Source of the DNA: Fragum whitleyi
Taxonomy: Eukaryota; Mollusca; Bivalvia; Cardiida; Cardiidae
Assembly: GCA_948146395.1 (NCBI GenBank)
Contig: OX411549.1
Span: 21,398,990 to 21,462,989, forward strand
Direction: 5' to 3'
DNA: 64,000 bases
Both the position numbers and the translations under genes were made by a program. Positions 55,787 to 64,000 of this stretch are shown here, one piece after another (the first letter of the stretch is position 1; every line of letters begins with the position of its first letter). Below the pieces are notes generated by a model. That model saw nothing but the letters and a program-made list of their open reading frames with translations. It was not told the DNA's origin and ran no database searches.

Positions 55787-56904
55787 CCATGTATTTTTGA
55801 TTCGTCGTGCGGACGGGACATTTGTTTTTTTTTTACACCAAAATGTTATTCTTATTATCATGCAATTAACTTTCAAGGCCTTTGGAACTTTCGAAACTTT
55901 GAATTTAAGAAAGTCACTGGTACATATACGAGCAATAATATGTACAGCCTTTTCTTAGAACAAAAATAAATTAAAGGATCCTTGAGAATAGTCCGATCAT
56001 TTTGAAAGGAATTCTTAATTTTTGTAATTAATTAATCTATTATTGCTTTTTGTTTGAAATCCTGAAATTTAACGTGAACATATTTGTAACAACAATAACA
56101 TGACTCTAGACATAGCCTCGCTTAAAACTTGCATATAGGCCTATTGTATGCCTAATTGTAAACGTTCAATATCAAATCTGATCCATGGTTTCTTTTTCAA
56201 AGAATCTATATTTAGGCCAACTTAATGTAAACGAAGAAGAATGATTCTCAACCCCTAAGACTTTTGAGAGTTTTTGGCACCGGAAGAATAAAAGTAGTTC
56301 AGGTAAAGGGCATATGAATATGCAAATTGCTTCTAAAAATTACCTGACCTGTCTGATATCATTTTTTGTTATCAGGTATGTGTTATCATGTCAATACACT
56401 TACATATACAAGTATCAAAAGGAAGGATCATATAAGACGACGGATAGAATAGTTTTGTCATGCAAACAAGCCCACGTTCATGAAAAAAAAAGTTCGAGAT
56501 ACGTTTAATAAAGGATTAAAGAACTACCCTTTTCAAACACCTTTACATCTTAAGCAAAGGCCGGTTTTATGAAAAGGTATGCGAAAATAACAAATATGTT
56601 CCCCTTGCACGATCTCCGGAGTATTAATAGCAGAGTGATTGTTCAATACAGAATGAATTATTTATTCTCGCTTGGAATGATGTTTATTCGCTCGATTAAT
56701 TTGTTCACTTATTACCCTTGTAGAGTGCAGTTTCTGGGATAATGCTGATTTATTTATGTTGTATAACAATCCATTGAGCGTTCCTTTTCAAAAAAATCAA
56801 TAAGTGTGTTAACCTACCCAAATTCATTTTGTTCCTGAAAATATTCTTCCTTAAACAATAAACATTAGAAAAATTCAAAGGTGTCTCCTTTCTCGATTTA
56901 TCGC
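55787..56904. other. Unassigned stretch with a small hairpin
   Basis: GTCTGATATCATTTTTTGTT, ATCAGGT near 56,351-56,376 repeats the small hairpin of the composite fold-back. No gene. Confidence 0.4.
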
Positions 56905-57130
56905 AAAGATAAATAGAGAATAACATGTAAGTGCCTTTATATATCAATGTTATCTGGTCGAGGTTGGGGGAATTCATCATGACGAGGCTTTTTTTCATGC
57001 AATTTTTTTTCAGCGCTTGATTGTACTAAACCCTTAAAATCAAAGAAATTCAGAGAAATTCAGGTTTTAAAATTAAGAATTTTGTTTCTAAAAATAAACC
57101 GTCTGATATCATTTTGAGTTATCAGACAGA
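56905..57130. mobile_element. Composite fold-back element, copy 2, inverted and half-deleted
   Basis: AGAGAATAACATGTAAGTGC, ATATCAATGTTATCTGGTCG, AGGTTGGGGGAATTCATCAT, CATGCAATT, TTAAAATCAAAGAAATTC, GTCTGATATC..GTTATCAGAC follow the 53.4-kb copy in reverse order; one arm of the long palindrome is missing. Confidence 0.65.
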
Positions 57131-58450
57131 TACTATAGACCTGCAATTTCAAGTGAGTGATCAAAGATCAATTTTACATCAAAATGATAGGAGATAACGG
57201 TTTCTCGGGCCTCACTCATTCTTGCGGAACTATACCTTTCTACTAACAATCCGACGTGCACTTATGTCCTGCCTTTAACACTCTCAAGAGGGGTCGGCAG
57301 TATACAGAGATAGATAGATAGATAGGTCAATACAGGCTTCATTGCATGATAAAAAATAATTCGGGCTTTGTTTTGTTGAATCGTTTTGTCGTTACTGCAT
57401 TTCTTTCTTTCAAAACACAATTCACCATCAAACGACTAATTAACAAACCGTAAAAATTATTTTAAAGGAATATACCCAACAATGGTAGCGAATCACTTCA
57501 TTGATTCAGTGGCAATAATATACACACACAATTTAATGATAACTTTCCCCTGACACATATTGGCAATATTATTGACAGTGTTTTGAAATATGGAGATAAC
57601 CCATCTTATTCTTTTCTTATCATTATCAATGATATTGATAGGATCTGAGTCTCTTTAATGCATATTTTCATTGATGGTATTACGCTTATTTTTTAAAGCC
57701 TTCTTTCAATATCGATGATAAAAGAAATAGGAGAATTTCGTCCAACACGGCATAAAACATATAACATGTATTGCAAATGGACACATTAGAAATGCTTCCG
57801 TGTTTTTTTGTTTTGCCGATTTTCACTGTGTTCGGACTACAATAAATAATTTTGCCTATGACTTTTGCAATAAAATAAGTTCCTATTAACCAAAAGCATT
57901 TCATTTCAATCGTTTAGACAACTACCACACAACGATATTATTTCAATTAAATAGACAAACGATAAACCATTAGATATCATGTAATAAGGTAAAAACACCG
58001 CCTTTTCATGAAGTATTTGTGCATTAAAATTCATTATAATAGTCACTCCCCGCTACATTACTGGAATAGGATAGGGAAGGTTGTCTTGTTGTTTAATTGA
58101 ACTCCTGTTATTATATAATTGAACGTCAAATTGTTATTGATGTTCCAATTAGAATGTGGACGGTTTCTCTCCGAGTCTCCCAAAAAACTTTATACTTAAT
58201 CCCTAGGGTATTGGTTTGATTTCTTATACGATTTCAGGTTTTATAGTTTTTAAGTAGCTTTTTAGTAGTTCTACGACAGGCTGAATCACTGTAGCATGAC
58301 ATAAACAACTTGTTAATTTTTATAATAAGATGACTTGTCAATTGTTTCGAATGATCCAATCCAAGCGTATCTAAATAAAGTTAGAATAGGGCTTTCTTCT
58401 ATATCAGGTTCATCACTGGTAACTGAGCTTGAACGTGTTATTTCCACCAA
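57131..58450. other. Unassigned stretch
   Basis: Contains a (GATA)n run at about 57,308-57,327. No gene or matched repeat seen. Confidence 0.4.
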
Positions 58451-58454
58451 CTAA

Positions 58455-58560
58455 ACATATCAATGGTTCAGCGAGAAACAGCTGAAACTGCCTATACATG
58501 TATACTTAAAGTCAGGCAATTTAAGCTGCTTCGTAATGAGCTATTCTGAGCAATCGATGT
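58455..58560. mobile_element. Fold-back mini-element, copy 3
   Basis: ACATATCAATGGTTCAGCGA, GAAACAGCTGAAACTGCCTA faces CAGGCAATTTAAGCTGCTTC, GTAATGAGCTATTCTGAG, CAATCGATGT. More worn than the 21.9-kb copy. Confidence 0.65.
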
Positions 58561-60160
58561 GAATACATATAGCAAATCGGAACAGTCAAATATAAAATCA
58601 CAACGACATTCGAAAATTGTCCAAAGAAAAGCCTTGAAACTTGTCTATCGAAATAATGAATATTGAATGTTCTATATGCACACAATTTTGTTTTCAGAGT
58701 CTTCAATTTGAAAACAAGTGAAATGGTCTGTAATGATATATACAGACCTACAGCCGTTGTGTTCTTTAACGAAATGACTATTTTGTTAAATTATGGTGAA
58801 ATGAGGTAATTTGACTGAAAACTTAAAAACGTTGTAGCTGCCTTATCAAAAAGATTGAAGATTGAAGAACGCTTCTTAACTCGTTTGTTCATCAGCTAAT
58901 AAACCTTTGATTGAACAAGGTGCAGTTAAGACGTGTATGTCGCCCTCCAACTACTCGCTGTTTGTCTCATGTCCATAACTATATATTTTACAAGTAAATC
59001 GCGTTTGAAAATGAAAGTGGCGTGTCTTGATGGAGGTGAAGGGGCGGAACTAGCGATTCCCTGAACTCGTTTATGCCGACATTCTCTCTATCTATACTGA
59101 GTTCTATAAGAAAGTGTGCTCTTTCACTTTTTTGCATTTCTCTTGATTTTTACAAAATTGGGGGAAAAATATGGAGTAAATTTGAAACCATACTTTAGCC
59201 AAGACCTTTTAAAATTAAAAGTCAAATCAGCATTTGCGCAGGCAGAACTTATATTGTTCAGATATGACCTCCTTACAACTGTTTCTTTGGTACATGTAAG
59301 AGCTATGTGTTGAGGTTGCATGATAGAATGTAATTTCAGAGATATTCAAAATTCAAAAGTGCACACTTTCTTTTGGGACTAAGTATATATTTGATGTGTT
59401 CGATTTTGTTTCGTTTGAGATATGAGAGTAACAAATATTTCATTTACAGAATTTCCGCAGTGCTGCTTTTCGCAAGACACACATATTTTCTTAATCTCAC
59501 ATATTCTAGAATTTCTGTCACTACAATAATTAAGAATATCTTTGTTGTTGACAATGTTTTATCATCTCACCGCTTTGATCTTGTATATTAGAGAGCTTCG
59601 TGTCAATTTTCTATCTCTAATCTATAACCTTCTCGCAGGAAAATTGAAAGATCAAAAGCAGACGAAAAAGGCATTTTCAGATCTTATATTCACACTTATA
59701 GCAGTATGACCGAAAATGTTTATGTCTAACGATTATGGCCATCTATTCTTTCTTCCTCTCTCTTTCTTTTTTCTTTCTTTCTTTCTTTCTTGCAACGTGT
59801 AATAGTATGGTCAATATAATTCTTTTTTTCCAAATTAGGCATTTAAACACATTTCGAGGGCTCAACGCAACGGTGTTGTAAGTGTCCATATTAAATTTAA
59901 GTTCTAATATTGCCATAACTATAACTATTTTATTGGTGATTTAGGCCCCAGCCAATTACACATATATACATTTTACGTGGCAAGAAAACATATGATGCGT
60001 TGAGACCTCGCTTGGACGAGCGCCTCTACCGATGTTAAATGCCAAATATCAATCTGCTACGTTTAATGTGATGGGTAGATGATTCTCTGATGAGTTACTA
60101 CTTTGTTTTTCATTTAAGATAAAAGAATATTATGGCAAGTCTAAACGGGATTTGGTAAAA
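58561..60160. other. Unassigned stretch
   Basis: A (TTTC)n tract at 59,757-59,790. ORFs of 60-72 codons on both strands show no recognisable motif. Confidence 0.4.
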
Positions 60161-60165
60161 GGCTA

Positions 60166-60633
60166 CAGTTAACGACATCGTAAAATTGACCGGGTGAATG
60201 ATTTTGAATGGAATTGAATGAGTGTGATAAGATAGTTTTAAGGGGAGGTAATCCAATAACATTAATTTTGTTCAAGATGAACAATAATAGCGATATTTAT
60301 TATCTTCCTTAAATAAGTTATTGATAATGTTCTATAAATAGCTTACTATTTCTTCAAGAACCAATCAGACGCTCAAAATTTTAATTATATGAAGAAAATT
60401 TGCGATATAGGATTACCTCCCATTAAATTCACTCAAAGCTCGCTCCACAAACTCACTCAATTTCATTCATAGAGTGGTTCCAAAATCATTCACCATGTCA
60501 AATTCACGATGTTGTTAATTGTAGCTGTTGATTGTATGTTTTTAAGTCATTTCGAGCGTTTTCAATCGATTTGAATGAGTGTTTGGAATGATTTAGAATG
60601 ATTTTGGTGGTTGTCAATTTGACGATGTTACTG
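60166..60633 (+). mobile_element. CAGTTAAC-family MITE interrupted by a nested inverted copy
   Basis: TA/CAGTTAACGACATCGTAAAA opens and GTCAATTTGACGATGTTACTG closes the outer element (shown in part). Between 60,397 and 60,525 an opposite-strand end of the same family intervenes (ATTACCTCCCATTAAATTC, CATTCACCATGTCAAATT, GATGTTGTTAATTG). Confidence 0.75.
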
Positions 60634-60664
60634 TTCAAGAGAAATGTAAACATTTGAAATCTAA

Positions 60665-60850
60665 GTGGGGTGAGCGTGGTCGAGAGATAAGCTATAACTT
60701 CGGCCGCTTGACCTAGAGATCCCGAGTGTGATTACCGATAGCGGCTATTGATCTTGGTTCATTAATTGGCCCATGCATTCGGCGAAAGAAGTTCAGAACT
60801 TTCATGGGGAGAGAATGTTTCCAGATATGTTTCTTTATACGTAAAAATGC
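60665..60850 (+). mobile_element. tRNA-like SINE candidate
   Basis: GTGGGGTGAGCGTGGTCGAG resembles a Leu/Ser-type D-arm (box A), and GAGTGTGATTACCGATAG is a weak box B, followed by a body-like CATGCATTCGGCGAAAGAAG. No A-rich tail and no second copy. Confidence 0.35.
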
Positions 60851-61172
60851 GCAAGGGTTGAGTCAAAATTGGATCACATGGAAATTTAGAACCATGTATT
60901 GTACAAGGTCATAAAACGATGCCACACGCAACCTATCAATTCTAAGACTATAAAAATGACAACCTTGCATAACATCTATATCTTATTAACTGTGCATTAT
61001 TTTATGCCCCCAGAGAGGTGTCTGTTACTTATCGTTAAAGTTATATAGTCTGCTGTTAACAGTATATTCTAGGAATTTCGTTTTGTTATGGGCATGTGCG
61101 TCTGTATGACATTCGAGCTTTAGTCGACCAGCGGTCTTTTTTTCCGATGGACATGGTTCATACATGATGATA

Positions 61173-61266
61173 CAGTTAAATCATCTCGATCAAAACCATT
61201 CCAAATCTCTCGCTCAGCGCTCCATTCATTTCAAACACCCAATCCAATCAATCAAAAACAACATCA
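61173..61266 (-). mobile_element. CAGTTAAC-family MITE, one end only
   Basis: TA/CAGTTAAATCATCTCGATCA then CGCTCAGCGCTCCATTCATT; directly followed by the next complete copy. Confidence 0.65.
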
Positions 61267-61269
61267 TTA

Positions 61270-61716
61270 CAGTTAAAAAATCGTGATATTTACAAGTTAA
61301 TTGGTTTTGGAATGATTTTGAAATGAAATGGAATATGCACGTGGAGCGACTTTTCAGTGGATTTAAAGGAAGGTAATCCAACATCGATAAATATGTTCAT
61401 CCTGAACAAAATAAGCTATGTGTATTTCCTTTCTTCAATAAAAAAAAATGTACACAAGTTCTAGAAATAGCCTTCTATCCCTTCAAGAACCTATCAGAAG
61501 CTTGCGAATTCAATTTTGTCAGTGAAATCGCTTTTTTTCTTGCTTTATTTATTTATTTTTGTTTTAATGACATTTATAATTATATCTATTTCAGTGAATT
61601 TGGAGCGTTTTTCAATGGTTTCTTTGAGTACTTACAATGAATGAATGAAGCGCTGAGCGAGTGATTTTGAATGGTTCTGATTGATTTGAATGTCAATTTC
61701 ACGATTTTGTAAACTG
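61270..61716 (+). mobile_element. CAGTTAAC-family MITE, full-length
   Basis: TA/CAGTTAAAAAATCGTGATAT ... CAATTTCACGATTTTGTAAA, CTG/TA. Central dyad ATCGATAAATATGTTCATCC / TGAACAAAATAAGCTAT. 447 bp. Confidence 0.85.
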
Positions 61717-61739
61717 TAACTTTTCATTTAAATCGAACG

Positions 61740-61994
61740 CATTATTGGACTATTTTAATAGCTGGTGTTAATTGTTAAGCGTCTGATTTGCCGAGGAAGA
61801 CACAAAACAAAACATTGCGTATATTTTATTAAATTAGGAAAAATATATATCGCTAATTTTGCCCAACTCAACGAAATTATCGATAATTTTTTACCTCCCC
61901 TTACGATTGTTCAATACTCGCTCATCTCATTCAATATCCTTCAAATATCACTCTCAAATCATTTAACTTTTCAACTTAACGATGTCACTTACTG
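61740..61994 (-). mobile_element. CAGTTAAC-family MITE, right part in minus orientation
   Basis: TAGCTGGTGTTAATTG, GAGGAAGACACAAAAC, ATATCGCTAATTTTGCCC / AACGAAATTATCGATA, then AACTTAACGATGTCACTT, ACTG/TA. The other end is missing, so it seems to be cut by the previous copy. Confidence 0.72.
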
Positions 61995-61999
61995 TAAAA

Positions 62000-62310
62000 T
62001 TTGACAATGTTGTTTCTTATAAAATTCGTATTTTGATATAGGCAAGGGGTGTGGAAATATAAATTTTCCCCACTTGTCCATAGACAAGTTAAAGACGATT
62101 TTCAACTTGCCCGGGATGAACTTGCCCATCAAAGACGAATTAATAAATATTGATAAATATTAAATAAAACATTTTGCTGTAACCCAGCATTTTCTTCATT
62201 GAAGACAATGATTTCTCCCCTTTGATACAAACAATAGGATAACTTTTCTCCAATATCATTTTGGTATCAATATTTGCTCTGGTATTTTCTTGTCAAAGTC
62301 AAGTAGCATA
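62000..62310. other. Unassigned stretch
   Basis: A short imperfect dyad CCCACTTGTCCATAGACAAG; no gene. Confidence 0.35.
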
Positions 62311-62312
62311 GA

Positions 62313-62960
62313 ACAAGAGAACCATGATGGTCATAAATCACTAACCTGAGTCTCTTTGACCCCTGGAACATCAAATCAATTAAATAGGCAGATGTCATAA
62401 AGGAGATAATTTCTACACCAAACCAAGTTTCGTGAAGTTAAGGCCAAATTGTGGCCCATAGAATTTAAACAAGATAATTGTCATTAAGACCCCTTTTCCC
62501 ATGATATGGCATTGATCCTTCCCATTTTCAATAGGGCCCATCCTTGTGATTTGGCCAACATTTTGACCAAATTTCATGAAGATTGAGCCAAATTTGTGAC
62601 AACTAGAGCATAAATTTGAAAATTATCATTAAGGCCCCTTTTACAGTGATATGGCATGGATCCTTCCCATTTTTATAGGGTTCATCCTTGTGACCTGATA
62701 AACATTCTGAACAAGTTTCATGACGATTGTGCCATATTTGTGGCCTCTAGAGCGTAAACAAGATAACTATCATTCAGGATTCTTTTCCCGTTATATGGCA
62801 TGGATCCTTCCCATTTTTCTATTGGTTTCATCCTTGTGACCTGGCCAACATTCCGACCAAGTTTCATGAAGATTGGGCCATATTTGTGGCCTCTAAATCG
62901 TAAACAAGAAAATTGTCTTTAAGGCCCATTTTCCTGTGATTTGGCACGGGTCCTTCCCAT
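62313..62960. mobile_element. Pearl/HINE-like element 5, 145-bp core, right end missing
   Basis: ACAAGAGAACCATGATGGTC, ATAAATCACTAACCTGAG is the worn left end. About four 145-bp units of the 31.5-kb type follow (GATCCTTCCCATTTT at ~62,514, 62,659, 62,804 and the start of another at 62,950). It stops abruptly without microsatellite or right-end hairpin. Confidence 0.7.
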
Positions 62961-63054
62961 TACATTTAATATTTAATTAGGAACAATACTTCTGTTAAAA
63001 GAGGGGTAGAATGTTTTCACAGCAATTCAAAGGAATATTCTGTCTTTTCCTTTA

Positions 63055-63290
63055 CAGTTAAAAACACCGTGAAATTGACTAGGTGAATGTTATTGAAATA
63101 ATTTAGGAATGAAATTGAATGAGTGTGTGGGGCGAGTTTCGAGTGAATTTAATGGGAAGGTTAATTTAATTGAGCGTCTTTAAATGGTTTATGTGAGTGT
63201 TTTAAATGAATGAATGAATGGAGCGCTGAGTGAGCGATTTAGAATGGTTTTTAATTGAGGTGAATGTCAATCTCACGCTGTAACTAACTT
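63055..63290 (+). mobile_element. CAGTTAAC-family MITE with internal deletion
   Basis: TA/CAGTTAAAAACACCGTGAAA ... CAATCTCACGCTGTAACTAA. At 236 bp it lacks the central palindrome. Confidence 0.78.
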
Positions 63291-63378
63291 AAGTTTCTGA
63301 CATTATAACTCAATCTTACATTTTGTGACCCGTAGGAAAATACCTTTAGGAAAAAATATGCTTACGCTACAATCACTT

Positions 63379-63588
63379 ACTTCAAACAACATCGCGTAAT
63401 TGACGAGGTGAATGTTTTTGGAATGATTTTGTAATGAATTAGAGCGATGAGTGAGGTTTGGATGAAATAAAAGGGGAATAATCCAATATCGCTTATTTTG
63501 TTCAGGATGAACAAAATTAACGACATTTACCCTTCAATAAGATACGCAAATAAGTTCTATAAATGACTTCCTATTTCTTCAACAAAGG
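63379..63588 (+). mobile_element. CAGTTAAC-family MITE, left half
   Basis: TTCAAACAACATCGCGTAAT, GACGAGGTGAATG, ATCGCTTATTTTGTTCAGGA / GAACAAAATTAACGAC; the right half is replaced by repeat R3. Confidence 0.7.
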
Positions 63589-63589
63589 G

Positions 63590-63850
63590 TCTATGCAAAT
63601 GTTAACGCCAAAATAAACGTGAATTTACGCTATCATTGCATAAAAAAGAAAGGCTATAGTATTTATTCAAACGTAGGTTCCAAAATGATTTGTATGGACA
63701 CTTTTAAACTAGCTCCAAATCTGCGAATGTGCCGAAAAAAATGCTCTATGCATTGCATCGTCTCTTTTGTTTATACTGACGTTGCTTGGTAAATTTCTGT
63801 CGTCACGAAATTTAACGCGGGAATAAGAACAACATCTTTATTTAAGCTCT
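63590..63850 (-). repeat. Dispersed repeat R3, copy 2 (inverted)
   Basis: GTTAACGCC..AAACGTGAATT, ATTGCATAAAAAAGAAAGGC, GACGTTGCTTGGTAAATT, AAATTTAACGCGGGAATAA invert 36,905-37,170. Confidence 0.65.
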
Positions 63851-64000
63851 TTACATAGAGGCTGATGAATATATCGTCCCAGAACTCACTGAAACTTACC
63901 AACCTAAATCCTGGTGATTTGCATGTCCTTGTTTTGATCAGAGACCATTTTAATTTCATTATATATCCTACACTGCCACACTGGTTTATATGTACTAGGT

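Overview
The window looks like AT-rich, gene-poor, repeat-dense eukaryotic nuclear DNA, most likely from a lophotrochozoan and probably a bivalve mollusc. The basis is the intron-containing gene pieces, tRNA-derived SINEs, an RNase H-bearing LINE, many MITE-like fold-back elements, and pearl/HINE-like elements. Those last carry a GGACCATGATGGTCC head, a TATCGCTCACCT motif, tandem cores and a GACG microsatellite, a style I associate with bivalve genomes. No species call is possible from sequence alone, and there is no operon structure.

Layout. 1-1459 is the 3' part of a LINE open reading frame (RT thumb, RNase H, CCHC knuckle) with one internal stop codon. Its 3' region (1475-2340) holds an array of small covarying hairpins and ends in A-rich/(TA)n sequence, into which a 1.44-kb TA-flanked TIR element (2344-3784) is inserted. 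3.8-27 kb is mainly TIR/MITE elements, SINEs, fold-back palindromes and sequence I cannot assign. 27.6-33.9 kb is a direct tandem segmental duplication; one copy contains a 1.2-kb pearl/HINE-like element and the other preserves its empty site. 35,406-39,517 is a 4.1-kb element with ~0.8-kb inverted arms and a 5-bp target duplication. 46.3-47.2 kb has two minus-strand exons of an ionotropic glutamate receptor N-terminal domain. 49.3-63.6 kb is a dense cluster of one CAGTTAAC-ended MITE family, plus a local tandem duplication at 53.9-55.0 kb.

Host genes are few. The receptor exons (46,357-46,596 and 47,043-47,174, phase 1 introns) are the best supported. A conserved membrane-protein C-terminus with stop codon and AATAAA occurs twice on the minus strand (near 40.0 kb and 18.5 kb). 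I could not place the remaining exons of either gene. Nearly all other long ORFs are chance readings of repeats.

The most interesting structures are (i) the hairpin array behind the LINE, where the helices change sequence but keep pairing around a bulged base; (ii) the long-arm TIR element flanked by TCTTA; (iii) the filled/empty site pair for the pearl/HINE-like element, and the finding that elements with the same ends carry different tandem cores; and (iv) a 585-bp TIR element packed with CGNACGG motifs. All alignments were done by eye, so identities are approximate and edges may be off by a few bases.
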